DNA of 9,687 nucleotides. Source: Hyphomicrobiales bacterium. GTDB lineage: Bacteria; Pseudomonadota; Alphaproteobacteria; Rhizobiales; Rhizobiaceae. This document shows, piece by piece, positions 1-6,295 of this stretch. The translations under genes and the position numbers were made by a program. The stretch is taken from positions 1 through 9,687 of the forward strand of contig JAALLB010000043.1 in NCBI GenBank assembly GCA_011087745.1, written 5' to 3'. A model generated the notes under the pieces. That model saw only the letters and a list, made by a program, of their open reading frames with translations. It had not been told where the DNA came from and did not search any database. Each line of letters opens with the position of its first letter. Within the stretch, counting starts at the first letter, position 1.

Positions 1-15
1 CTTTCGTATCATATC

Positions 16-41
16 ACACCAAAACATTCGGGTTTTGGTGT
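16..41. repeat. Perfect 10-bp inverted repeat (hairpin) just upstream of the GNAT gene
   Basis: ACACCAAAAC (16-25) and GTTTTGGTGT (32-41) are perfect inverted repeats around a 6-nt loop, ATTCGG. No T-tract follows on either strand, so it is not a textbook intrinsic terminator. It lies between whatever gene is upstream of the window and the ATG at 45, so it could end or process an upstream transcript (perhaps a pdh operon, by inference) or sit in the 5' leader of the acetyltransferase gene. The structure is clear; the role is not. Confidence 0.5.
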
Positions 42-44
42 AGG

Positions 45-277
45 ATGGGTATAAAATAACTATTCGCACAGCAAAACGTAATGATTCCGCAGATCTGGCA
101 ATTTTGGATAACATTGCAGGTCACGGTATTCCGCTAATGTTTTGGGCAGAACAATCCAACAGCGAACGTATGGAAGATGCATTGGCATTTGGGCGCGATA
201 GACTTGCCGATGATGATGCATTTTACAATTGGCAAAAAGCCCGCGTTGCAGTTGAAAACGATCAATCTTTGGCATGA
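45..277 (+). pseudogene. GNAT N-acetyltransferase, N-terminal part, frame-disrupted
   Basis: The frame running from position 44 to the TGA at 275-277 encodes the N-terminal half of a GNAT acetyltransferase. It reads TIRTAKRNDSADLAILDN, then a helix-rich stretch ending in NWQKARVAVENDQSL. This frame has no ATG, GTG or TTG before residue 1. The ATG at 45 lies one base out of frame and meets TAA after four codons (ATG GGT ATA AAA TAA). One extra A in the AAAA run at 53-56 would give MGIKITIRTAK and join the ATG to the gene. At the other end the frame stops at TGA 275-277, while the rest of the enzyme continues one frame away from 274. Two single-base deletions therefore seem to separate this from an intact gene of about 200 codons. 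Either the gene is decayed or the sequence carries two indel errors. The family assignment is firm only together with the 3' part. Confidence 0.65.
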
Positions 278-642
278 CAACAAATTACATCATGCCGGAT
301 CCAGATAATGAACCCGATGAGTCCAAGCGAAACTCTGAGGCATTCAAGCCAATTTATGAACTTCATGATCTGTGTGCGGGTGATTGGTATTTGGATGGTC
401 TGGCGGTTTATCCATCTGGTCAACGCAAGGGCATTGGCAGATTGTTGCTCGATGACAGTATCAAAATGGGCTTGGCAAACGGCGCCAAGACTATGAGTCT
501 GATTGTTGAAGATACTAATACGTCAGCATTCTGGTTATATCGATCGTTGGGATTTACCGTTGTTGCGCAGAGGGATTTTGTTCCATTCGAAGGAGCTTTG
601 GAAATTTATGAATGGATATTGATGTCGAGGCCACTCGCATGA
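274..642 (+). CDS. GNAT N-acetyltransferase, C-terminal acetyl-CoA-binding part
   Basis: This frame holds the catalytic core of a GNAT-fold acetyltransferase, which transfers an acetyl group from acetyl-CoA to an unknown amine. Motif A is visible as LAVYP (residues 43-47) followed by the Q/R-x-x-G-x-G signature QRKGIG (50-55), which binds the CoA pyrophosphate. Motif B is SAFWLYRSLGF near residues 84-94. At 122 codons from the ATG it lacks the first strands and helices of a complete GNAT domain, and these are encoded just upstream in another frame (45-277). The ATG overlaps the upstream TGA as ATGA, so a separate coupled polypeptide is formally possible, but no Shine-Dalgarno sequence precedes it. 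The reading is more simply half of a frameshifted gene. It ends four bases into the SGNH hydrolase start (ATGA at 639-642). The substrate is not inferable. Confidence 0.75.
   Translation: MTTNYIMPDPDNEPDESKRNSEAFKPIYELHDLCAGDWYLDGLAVYPSGQRKGIGRLLLDDSIKMGLANGAKTMSLIVEDTNTSAFWLYRSLGFTVVAQRDFVPFEGALEIYEWILMSRPLA
627..630 (+). promoter_or_regulatory. Ribosome binding site deciding the SGNH hydrolase start
   Basis: GAGG lies 8 nt before the ATG at 639. The earlier in-frame ATG at 612 has its nearest purine-rich match (GAAGGAG, 590-596) about 15 nt upstream, which is too far. The start at 639 also puts the first beta strand (MKTILAYGDS) at the N terminus, as is usual in this family. Confidence 0.55.
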
Positions 643-1274
643 AAACCATTCTAGCTTATGGAGATTCATTAACTTGGGGGTCGGTTCCAGGAGACCCCAA
701 ACAACACCCAAGAGAAGTTCGTTGGACAAACGTGATGGTCAATAGCCTGGGCAATGAATACGAAATTATAACAGATGGACTGCGTCGACGTTTGACTGCC
801 TATGATGAACATCTATCAGACAGCAATCGAAATGCCACCCAGACTTTGCCAACTGCGCTATATTCTCATGCTCCACTGGATCTCGTAATCTTGATGTTGG
901 GTACAAATGATATGCAGCCGCACATTGCAGGTACGTCAATTGCAGCAATGCAGGGAATGCGCCGTTTGGTGACAATCATTCAAAATCACGTGGCCAGACC
1001 AGATATTCCAAATCCAAAGGTATTGATTGTATCACCGCCCAAGCTTTGTAAGACCCAGGATGAATTCTATACTGGTTTCTTTGAAGGCACGATTGAGCAG
1101 TCCTACAAACTGGCTGATTATTTCAGTCAGATAGCACAAGAAAAAGATTGCAGTTTTTTTGATGCGGGTTCAGTAGCTCAAACATCACCGATTGATGGTG
1201 TTCACCTGGATGCACAAAACACAATAAATATAGGCAAGGCTTTGGCGCCGATTGTAAAAGAAATTTTGAATTAA
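639..1274 (+). CDS. SGNH/GDSL-family esterase/acyltransferase, MsAcT-like
   Basis: This is a 211-residue serine hydrolase of the SGNH superfamily, without a signal peptide, so presumably cytoplasmic. Block I is GDSLTWG with nucleophile Ser10. The block II glycine is in DGLRRR (about residue 47). Block III is GTND (88-91) with the oxyanion-hole Asn90. Block V is DGVHLD with Asp186 and His189 completing the triad. From memory, the stretches VRWTNV, LDLVILMLGTND, KVLIVSPP and FFDAGSV closely parallel the Mycobacterium smegmatis acyltransferase/esterase MsAcT and rhizobial arylesterases, enzymes that hydrolyse short-chain esters and can transfer acyl groups in water. The position of MsAcT Trp16 is Ser15 here. 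The start at 639 overlaps the upstream stop (ATGA), and lpd follows 29 nt downstream, so it probably shares a transcript with lpd. The natural substrate is unknown. Confidence 0.88.
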   Translation: MKTILAYGDSLTWGSVPGDPKQHPREVRWTNVMVNSLGNEYEIITDGLRRRLTAYDEHLSDSNRNATQTLPTALYSHAPLDLVILMLGTNDMQPHIAGTSIAAMQGMRRLVTIIQNHVARPDIPNPKVLIVSPPKLCKTQDEFYTGFFEGTIEQSYKLADYFSQIAQEKDCSFFDAGSVAQTSPIDGVHLDAQNTINIGKALAPIVKEILN

Positions 1275-1303
1275 CAACTCATGCGAGCTCAAGGAGAAGG
1301 CAA

Positions 1304-2743
1304 GTGGCCAATTCATATGACGTAATAATTATCGGTTCTGGACCTGGTGGCTATGTGACAGCAATAAGAGCTGCTCAATTGGGACTAAAAACCGCAATTG
1401 TCGAGCGTGAACATCTTGGTGGCATATGTTTGAACTGGGGCTGTATTCCAACAAAAGCACTGTTACGCACAGCGGAAATATATCACTACATGCAACATGC
1501 AAAGGACTATGGTCTATCAGCTGAAAATGTCGGATTTGATGCAGCTGCAGTTGTTAAACGATCAAGAGGTGTTTCAGCACAGCTTAATGCTGGCGTGAAT
1601 GGATTACTGAAGAAGAACAAGGTTGATGTCATTTGGGGTGAAGCAAAAATATCCAAGCCTGGTGAAGTGGTTGTCAGTGAAGTCACTAAAGCCCCCATGG
1701 AACCTCAAAATCGTGTTCCGCGCAGGACCAAAGGTGAAAGCACTTATCAAGCGAAGCATATTATCGTTGCAACCGGTGCACGCCCCCGTGTTATTCTAGG
1801 TATTGAGCCAGATGGTGAAAAAATCTGGACCTATTTTGAGGCAATGGTTCCGGAAACCATGCCAAAATCAATGGTGGTCATGGGCTCTGGCGCAATCGGA
1901 ATCGAATTTGCTTCGTTCTACAATGCCATGGGCGTTGATGTAACGGTCGTTGAACTCATGGACCGTGTCGTTCCGGTAGAAGACGAAGAAATCTCGGCAA
2001 TTGCTCAAAAGCGATTTGAAAAAGCTGGCATTAAAATTCTCACCGGCTCTAAAGTTACAAAAGTAGAAAAAACCAAAACTGGAATTACGGCTCACGTCGA
2101 AGACGCAGAGGGCAAGGCTCAAAAGATTGAGGCTGAAAAGCTGATTTCTGCAATTGGTGTCGTCGGCAATATTGAAAGCCTGGGGCTTGAAGAACTTGGC
2201 GTTAAAACGGATCGCGGGTGCGTAGTGATTGACGAAGTCAGCCGTACAAACATTGAAGGTATCTATGCAATTGGCGATGTTGCAGGGCCGCCGATGCTTG
2301 CCCATAAAGCAGAACATGAGGGTGTGATTTGCATTGAAGCAATCGCTGGCAAGAAGCCTCATCACATGGAAAAATCCAAAATTCCAGGATGTACTTATTG
2401 TCATCCACAAATCGCCTCTGTCGGTTTAACAGAAGCTCAGGCAAAAGAAGCTGGCTACGAGCTTAAAGTTGGGCGTTTCCCGTTTATGGGTAACGGTAAG
2501 GCAATTGCTCTTGGTGAATCTGACGGTTTAATCAAAACCGTATTTGATAAAAAGACTGGCCAATTGCTTGGTGCCCATATGATTGGTCATGAAGTAACAG
2601 AACTTATTCAAGGATACGTTGTTGCAATGAACCTTGAGACCACAGAAGAAGATTTAATAAACGCAGTCTTCCCACACCCAACGCTATCTGAAATGATGCA
2701 TGAAAGTGTGCTGGATGCTTATGACCGCGTAATTCATATGTAA
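1304..2743 (+). CDS. lpd: Dihydrolipoamide dehydrogenase (E3)
   Basis: This is the flavoprotein E3 subunit of 2-oxoacid dehydrogenase complexes. It re-oxidises dihydrolipoyl groups on E2 with FAD and passes electrons to NAD+. At 479 residues it is full length. The FAD-binding GSGPGGY is at 11-17, and the redox disulfide Cys42/Cys47 lies in GGICLNWGCIPTKALL. The NAD-binding GSGAIG is at 194-199, the second FAD motif YAIGDV at 321-326, and the C-terminal active-site dyad His458 and Glu463 in FPHPTLSE. LNWGCIPTKALL and the charged insertion around residues 120-148 are typical of pyruvate-dehydrogenase-linked E3 in Alphaproteobacteria. The start is GTG, with AAGGAG (1291-1296) 7 nt upstream. Neighbouring lipA makes the cofactor this enzyme acts on. 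A PDH operon probably lies upstream, outside the window (inference). Confidence 0.96.
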   Translation: MANSYDVIIIGSGPGGYVTAIRAAQLGLKTAIVEREHLGGICLNWGCIPTKALLRTAEIYHYMQHAKDYGLSAENVGFDAAAVVKRSRGVSAQLNAGVNGLLKKNKVDVIWGEAKISKPGEVVVSEVTKAPMEPQNRVPRRTKGESTYQAKHIIVATGARPRVILGIEPDGEKIWTYFEAMVPETMPKSMVVMGSGAIGIEFASFYNAMGVDVTVVELMDRVVPVEDEEISAIAQKRFEKAGIKILTGSKVTKVEKTKTGITAHVEDAEGKAQKIEAEKLISAIGVVGNIESLGLEELGVKTDRGCVVIDEVSRTNIEGIYAIGDVAGPPMLAHKAEHEGVICIEAIAGKKPHHMEKSKIPGCTYCHPQIASVGLTEAQAKEAGYELKVGRFPFMGNGKAIALGESDGLIKTVFDKKTGQLLGAHMIGHEVTELIQGYVVAMNLETTEEDLINAVFPHPTLSEMMHESVLDAYDRVIHM

Positions 2744-2758
2744 TTTGGAACTTAATAA

Positions 2759-2785
2759 CCTATATGGTTTTATAGGAATTCTATA
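2759..2785. repeat. Overlapping short inverted repeats in the lpd-lipA gap
   Basis: The 64-nt gap contains CCTATA-N6-TATAGG (2759-2776) and, sharing its right arm, TATAG-GAATT-CTATA (2771-2785). The block is strongly AT-rich and sits just before the lipA ribosome binding site (GGAG, 2792-2795). It may be a protein-binding site or a weak lipA promoter (TATAAA at 2782-2787), since this is the only gap over 30 nt in the forward cluster. AT-rich DNA makes such dyads fairly easily, so function is unproven. Confidence 0.3.
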
Positions 2786-2807
2786 AAATACGGAGCAACA
2801 AGATTTT

Positions 2808-3755
2808 ATGGTAACCGTACTAGACACAACCAAGCGTGATATACGCCATCCTGAAAAAGCCCATCGGCCAGAAAACCCAATCAAGAGAAAACCGGATTGG
2901 ATACGCGTTAAAGCTGGCGGTTCTCCAGTTTATCAGGAAACAGCAAAGATTATCAAAGACAACAATTTGGTGACGGTCTGCGATGAGGCAGGTTGCCCAA
3001 ATATTGGAGAATGTTGGTCAAAGAAGCATGCAACCATGATGATTATGGGTGATACCTGTACCCGTGCATGTGCCTTTTGCAATGTCAGAACAGGCATTCC
3101 AGCACCTCTTGATGTCAAGGAACCTGAAAACGTAGCAAAAGCAGTTGCCAAACTTGGCTTGAATCATGTCGTTATCACATCGGTTGACCGTGATGATCTG
3201 GATGATGGCGGCGCTCAGCATTTTGTTGAAACCATTGAAGCAATTCGGGAAATGTCTCCTGGAACAACCATTGAAATTTTAACACCAGACTTTTTGCGAA
3301 AAGATGGTGCCATTGAAAAAGTTGCATTGGCAAAGCCTGATGTTTTTAATCACAATCTGGAAACTGTATCCGGTAAATATCTAACTGTACGGCCCGGAGC
3401 GCGATACTTTCACTCCATAAGATTATTGCAAATCGTCAAAGAGGTTGATCCCACTATCTTTACAAAGTCCGGCATCATGGTTGGGTTTGGCGAGCACCGT
3501 AATGAAGTTCTCCAGCTTATGGATGATCTTCGTACAGCTGATGTAGATTTTATCACAATTGGCCAATATTTACAGCCAACATCACACCATCATGAGCTAG
3601 TTGAATTTGTAACTCCGGAGCAATTTAAGTCATATGAGACAACAGCTTACGCCAAGGGTTTCTTAATGGTTTCTTCAACTCCGTTAACCCGTTCATCGCA
3701 TCATGCTGGTGAAGATTTTGCCAAGCTAAAAGCCGCTCGTGAGGCAAGCAACTAA
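2808..3755 (+). CDS. lipA: Lipoyl synthase (radical SAM)
   Basis: Lipoyl synthase inserts two sulfurs into octanoyl groups on E2 subunits and GcvH, giving the lipoyl cofactor. At 315 residues it is full length. The auxiliary 4Fe-4S cluster ligands are Cys58, Cys63 and Cys69 in CDEAGCPNIGEC. The radical-SAM cluster ligands are Cys84, Cys88 and Cys91 in CTRACAFC. Other family signatures are VVITSVDRDDLDDGGA (121-136), HNLETV (182-187), GLGE-equivalent VGFGE (225-229) and QYLQPT (253-258). The C-terminal RSSxHA motif, which provides a serine ligand to the auxiliary cluster, is RSSHHAG (295-301). His replaces the usual Tyr there, a variant I believe is common in Alphaproteobacteria. The ATG has GGAG 12 nt upstream, a slightly long spacing. 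It is followed after 2 nt by the COQ10/RatA gene and preceded by lpd, which uses the lipoyl product. Confidence 0.97.
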   Translation: MVTVLDTTKRDIRHPEKAHRPENPIKRKPDWIRVKAGGSPVYQETAKIIKDNNLVTVCDEAGCPNIGECWSKKHATMMIMGDTCTRACAFCNVRTGIPAPLDVKEPENVAKAVAKLGLNHVVITSVDRDDLDDGGAQHFVETIEAIREMSPGTTIEILTPDFLRKDGAIEKVALAKPDVFNHNLETVSGKYLTVRPGARYFHSIRLLQIVKEVDPTIFTKSGIMVGFGEHRNEVLQLMDDLRTADVDFITIGQYLQPTSHHHELVEFVTPEQFKSYETTAYAKGFLMVSSTPLTRSSHHAGEDFAKLKAAREASN

Positions 3756-3757
3756 GC

Positions 3758-4204
3758 ATGCCGAAGCTAGATAAACAGCATGTCGTCAACCATACCGCTG
3801 AGAACATGTACAAGCTGGTATGCGATGTGGAGAACTACCCAAAGTTTGTTCCGCTGTGTCAGTCATTGTCTGTGAAGTCTTGCAAAGAGCGAGATGGCAA
3901 GACGTTGATGCTGGCTGACATGACCATGGCCTATAAGATGCTGAGTGAGACCTTTACTACTCAGGTTTTAATGAACCCGAATACCAATACCATTGATGTA
4001 AAATACATTGAAGGTCCATTCAAGCATTTGGATAATCAGTGGAAATTCAAAGACTTAAGCGAGGGAAGGTGCGAAGTTTCATTCTTGCTGGATTATGAAC
4101 TACGCAGCAAAATGTTGGCGATGGCTGCAGGCGCAGTCTTCGATATGGCTTTTGGAAAGTTTGTGGATGCGTTCGAAAAACGAGCAGATGAAGTTTACAA
4201 TTAG
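3758..4204 (+). CDS. COQ10/RatA-like START-domain protein (SRPBCC family)
   Basis: This 148-residue protein belongs to the polyketide-cyclase/START-like family. The family includes mitochondrial COQ10, which binds ubiquinone and supports respiration, and E. coli RatA, named as a ribosome-association toxin. Visible signatures are DVENYPKFVPLC (23-34), GPFKHLDNQWKF (86-97) and the long C-terminal helix FDMAFGKFVDAFEKRA (128-143), which closes the hydrophobic pocket. The length is normal. The ATG is 2 nt after the lipA stop with only GAGG 13 nt upstream, so it is probably translated by coupling to lipA. No antitoxin partner gene is next to it. The setting beside respiratory and lipoyl genes makes a quinone-binding role more likely than a toxin role; automated annotation often calls it a RatA toxin. 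Confidence 0.9.
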   Translation: MPKLDKQHVVNHTAENMYKLVCDVENYPKFVPLCQSLSVKSCKERDGKTLMLADMTMAYKMLSETFTTQVLMNPNTNTIDVKYIEGPFKHLDNQWKFKDLSEGRCEVSFLLDYELRSKMLAMAAGAVFDMAFGKFVDAFEKRADEVYN

Positions 4205-4217
4205 ACTTTGAAATGTA

Positions 4218-4382
4218 TCAAAATACCGCAGACATCATATCAACGACTTGGTCTTCTTGCTCTGATGTTCTTTTAGTAGAAATTTTCGGAGTTGTTGTAA
4301 TTTTGGTCTCAGTGTTTGGCTTTGCAGCTAAAACTGACAGGCATGATTTTGCTATTTGCTTAAACATATTTTCTTTTACCAT
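4218..4382 (-). CDS. Possible small protein (54 aa), unrecognised
   Basis: A 54-codon minus-strand ORF begins MVKENMFKQIAKSCL and ends VVDMMSAVF. I do not recognise it. It has a short amphipathic N-terminal helix, a Thr/Lys/Pro-rich middle (about residues 21-38) and an acidic patch (EQED). Its codons are rich in A or G at the first position, as in real genes. AGAG lies about 6 nt before the ATG as a weak ribosome binding site. It starts 105 nt downstream of the pncC stop on the same strand, so it could be the last gene of the ispDF-pncC transcript. Its stop is 13 nt from the end of the convergent ratA gene. The competing plus-strand ORF (4213-4416) has no ribosome binding site and looks like its antisense shadow. 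It may be a chance ORF. Confidence 0.35.
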   Translation of the reverse strand: MVKENMFKQIAKSCLSVLAAKPNTETKITTTPKISTKRTSEQEDQVVDMMSAVF

Positions 4383-4441
4383 AATACACTCTAAACCATT
4401 AAATCTGAATTATTAAAAAACATCTAAGATGATTAGAATTT

Positions 4442-4458
4442 TAATGAAAAATTCATTA
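4442..4458. repeat. AT-rich inverted repeat downstream of pncC
   Basis: TAATGAA (4442-4448) and TTCATTA (4452-4458) are perfect 7-bp arms around AAA, 30 nt past the pncC stop. The stem is nearly all A/T and has no convincing U-run, so it is at best a weak terminator or a binding site. The remainder of 4205-4487 holds only the small minus-strand ORF; I see no strong terminator for either convergent transcript. Confidence 0.25.
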
Positions 4459-4487
4459 CACGGTAAACTATTTCGAATCAAGCATTT

Positions 4488-5000
4488 TCATGATTCTTCA
4501 GGATCATCCAGACCGTAGCCCAGCAACATCTCCAATGCTTCCTTGATTGTCTCACGTCTGACTTCATCTCGATTCATGTCAGAAAAATTGAAATCTTCGA
4601 CAAAAGCACCTTCTTCTTCTGATGTAGCTACGGCGATATATACAAGACCTACAGGTTTTGTTTCAGTGCCACCACCTGGGCCGGCGATACCCGTAACTGC
4701 AACCGCTGCATTTGAGCCTGATTTAGCAATTGCTCCAATAGCCATTTCAGAAGCAACTTGTGCTGAAACGGCTCCATGTTCATCGATGAGTGTTTTTTTA
4801 ACATCAAGCATTTCTGTCTTGGCTTCATTTGTATAGGTAATAAAACCACGGTCAAAAACCTTTGACGAACCCGCAACGGCAGTTAAACAGCCGCCTATGA
4901 GACCACCAGTGCAGGATTCAGCTGTTACGACGGTTAAATTGGCGTCGTCGAATTCCTTTATCACCTGATTGGCAATGGTTATTAGTTCTTCATCAAACAT
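4488..5000 (-). CDS. pncC: Nicotinamide-nucleotide amidase, CinA C-terminal domain protein
   Basis: This stand-alone CinA C-terminal domain hydrolyses nicotinamide mononucleotide to nicotinate mononucleotide and ammonia in pyridine-nucleotide salvage. The protein is 170 residues, the usual size for the form without the N-terminal COG1058 domain. The nucleophile region TAESCTGG (26-33) contains Ser29. The conserved Tyr56 and Lys61 lie in FITYTNEAK. The glycine-rich VTGIAGPGGGTETKPVGLVY (102-121) forms the substrate pocket. The ATG overlaps the ispDF stop by 8 nt (ATGTTTGA), which indicates translational coupling within an ispDF-pncC operon. The acidic C-terminal tail (DDPEES) is unremarkable. 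Many annotations call it a CinA family competence/damage-inducible protein; the amidase role is family knowledge and was not tested here. Confidence 0.92.
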   Translation of the reverse strand: MFDEELITIANQVIKEFDDANLTVVTAESCTGGLIGGCLTAVAGSSKVFDRGFITYTNEAKTEMLDVKKTLIDEHGAVSAQVASEMAIGAIAKSGSNAAVAVTGIAGPGGGTETKPVGLVYIAVATSEEEGAFVEDFNFSDMNRDEVRRETIKEALEMLLGYGLDDPEES

Positions 5001-6195
5001 TTTGAATCATCCCAAATGAAACACTGACAGCTGCAAGCGCAGCAATACCTTCTTCACGACCGATAAAACCAATTCTTTCGTTGGTTGTTGCCTTGACCGA
5101 GATACGAGAAAGTTCAACACCGCATATATTGGAAATCGTCTCACGCATTATATCACGGTGTGGGCCAATCTTGGGAGCTTCGCAAATAATTGTAACATCC
5201 ATATTGGCAATCACGCCGCCAGCTTCACGCACAAGCTTAACGGCATGTTCAATGAACCGATCAGAGGATGCACCTTTCCATTGTGGGTCGCTTGGTGGAA
5301 AATGCGAACCAATGTCACCCTCGCCAATTGTTCCAAGCAGGGCATCTGTAAGCGCATGCAGACCCACATCGGCATCGGAATGGCCTTGCAGGCTTTGAGT
5401 GTGGGGAATTTCAACACCGCATAGAATGACACTACTACCTTCACCCAACGTGTGAACATCGTATCCACTGCCAGTTCTGACATCTGGAATTGCAGAATTC
5501 ATCGATAATTTTTCCTCTGCTGCGCATAAATCTTCTGCTGTTGTTATTTTAAAGTTTTCTTTATTGCCTTCAACCAAATGCATTGAAAGTCCTGTATGTT
5601 CAGCAACAGCAGCATCATCTGTAAATCCATGAGGATCAATCATGGAAGCTTTTGCATGGGCATCCCATATCTCATTCAGCAAGAAACCCTGCGGTGTCTG
5701 GGCCAGATAAAGACCATCTCTTGAAATTGTAGAATGGAATACGCCGTGCTCACCAGCCTTCTTTACAGTGTCAGCAATTGCAGTTGCGGGTAAGGTGCCG
5801 TTGCCTTCAGCAATGCCAGCAATAACATTGGTAATCGTCTGAGCAGAAACAAATGGCCTTGCAGCATCATGAATTAGTATTTTTTCAAACTTATCGCTTT
5901 TAACTGCATTTATTCCGGCTTTGCAGCTTTCTTGACGCGAAGCACCACCAAATACAGGTTCAAGCAATTTTTCATTCGCTGTAACCGCTGTTTGATAGAG
6001 CTCTAAATCATCTTGGTGAATGACCACCTGAATTGCATCGATGTTTTCATGGTTCCAAAAACAATTGATGGTGTGTTGTAAAACAGGGGTTCCGGCAAGC
6101 AGGCGATATTGTTTTGGGCCCAATTCCTTCCCAAATCTTTCGCCACGGCCAGCAGCTACAATTACAACAACGGTTTGCGTCAAAACAATTCCCAT
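4993..6195 (-). CDS. ispDF: Bifunctional IspD/IspF isoprenoid biosynthesis enzyme
   Basis: This fusion catalyses two steps of the MEP pathway: MEP cytidylyltransferase (IspD) and 2-C-methyl-D-erythritol 2,4-cyclodiphosphate synthase (IspF). At 400 residues it has the normal fusion length. IspD (about 8-230) shows VAAGRGERFG (13-22), GPKQY (26-30), IHDAARP (108-114) and the FTDDAA segment (191-196). IspF (about 236-396) shows GSGYDVH with metal ligands Asp246 and His248. It also shows GHSDADVGLHALTDALLG (271-288, His280 as third ligand), GDIGSHFPPSDP (293-304) and KATTNERIGFIGREEG (368-383). The linker is short (around KLSMNSAIPDVR). The ATG at 6195 has no Shine-Dalgarno sequence; a TTG four codons in is preceded by GGGA, so the exact start is uncertain. 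Such fusions are characteristic of Alphaproteobacteria. pncC overlaps the 3' end. Confidence 0.96.
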   Translation of the reverse strand: MGIVLTQTVVVIVAAGRGERFGKELGPKQYRLLAGTPVLQHTINCFWNHENIDAIQVVIHQDDLELYQTAVTANEKLLEPVFGGASRQESCKAGINAVKSDKFEKILIHDAARPFVSAQTITNVIAGIAEGNGTLPATAIADTVKKAGEHGVFHSTISRDGLYLAQTPQGFLLNEIWDAHAKASMIDPHGFTDDAAVAEHTGLSMHLVEGNKENFKITTAEDLCAAEEKLSMNSAIPDVRTGSGYDVHTLGEGSSVILCGVEIPHTQSLQGHSDADVGLHALTDALLGTIGEGDIGSHFPPSDPQWKGASSDRFIEHAVKLVREAGGVIANMDVTIICEAPKIGPHRDIMRETISNICGVELSRISVKATTNERIGFIGREEGIAALAAVSVSFGMIQNV

Positions 6196-6295
6196 TTTTT
6201 AGTTTTCAGAATACTGATATCAGCAATCAAGCTTGTTCATGGTCTAATATTTGTATAAAGACAACCATGAAAAATGCCCATATTTTGTGCACTTT
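6196..6295. promoter_or_regulatory. Divergent ispDF/dusB promoter region with palindromes
   Basis: These 100 nt must hold the promoters for both the ispDF-pncC and dusB-ntrBC transcripts. They contain a perfect palindrome CTGATATCAG (6214-6223), an 8-bp palindrome CAAGCTTG (6228-6235), and 8-bp inverted arms TTCATGGT (6236-6243) and ACCATGAA (6264-6271), whose centres are 28 bp apart. A TATAAA (6254-6259) lies between the arms and could be a -10 element for dusB, with TTGTTC (6233-6238) as a poorly spaced -35. The layout would suit an operator over the promoter. No box was matched to a known regulator. Confidence 0.4.

Noticed and set aside
264..280. Programmed -1 frameshift joining the two GNAT halves
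   Set aside because: TCTTTGGCATGA does not match a slippery X-XXY-YYZ heptamer and no downstream stem is evident. The separate break near 53-56 would need a second event, so indels are simpler.
612..638. Upstream in-frame ATG for the SGNH hydrolase
   Set aside because: It would add nine residues before the first beta strand and has no well-spaced ribosome binding site. The ATG at 639 has GAGG at 8 nt and an ATGA overlap.
1868..2410. 180-codon minus-strand ORF opposite lpd
   Set aside because: It is entirely antisense to a clearly conserved lpd, its translation is Phe/Asn/Cys-rich with no recognisable domain, and it has no ribosome binding site. It is a codon-usage shadow.
3758..4204. A toxin-antitoxin module
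   Set aside because: The family name RatA suggests one, but no antitoxin gene is adjacent and the context is respiratory/lipoyl metabolism. A COQ10-like quinone-binding role fits better.
4213..4416. 67-codon plus-strand ORF after ratA with a hydrophobic stretch
   Set aside because: There is no ribosome binding site, and the hydrophobic segment is the complement of the Lys/Thr-rich part of the minus-strand 54-aa ORF, which looks more coding. It cannot be fully excluded.
4543..4836. 97-codon plus-strand ORF opposite pncC
   Set aside because: It is antisense to conserved pncC motifs, with Ser/Thr-rich low-information translation. It is a shadow.
5081..5483. Several 88-105-codon ORFs overlapping the IspF half of ispDF
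   Set aside because: All lie within the conserved IspF coding frame in other frames, show no domain signatures and have no ribosome binding sites.
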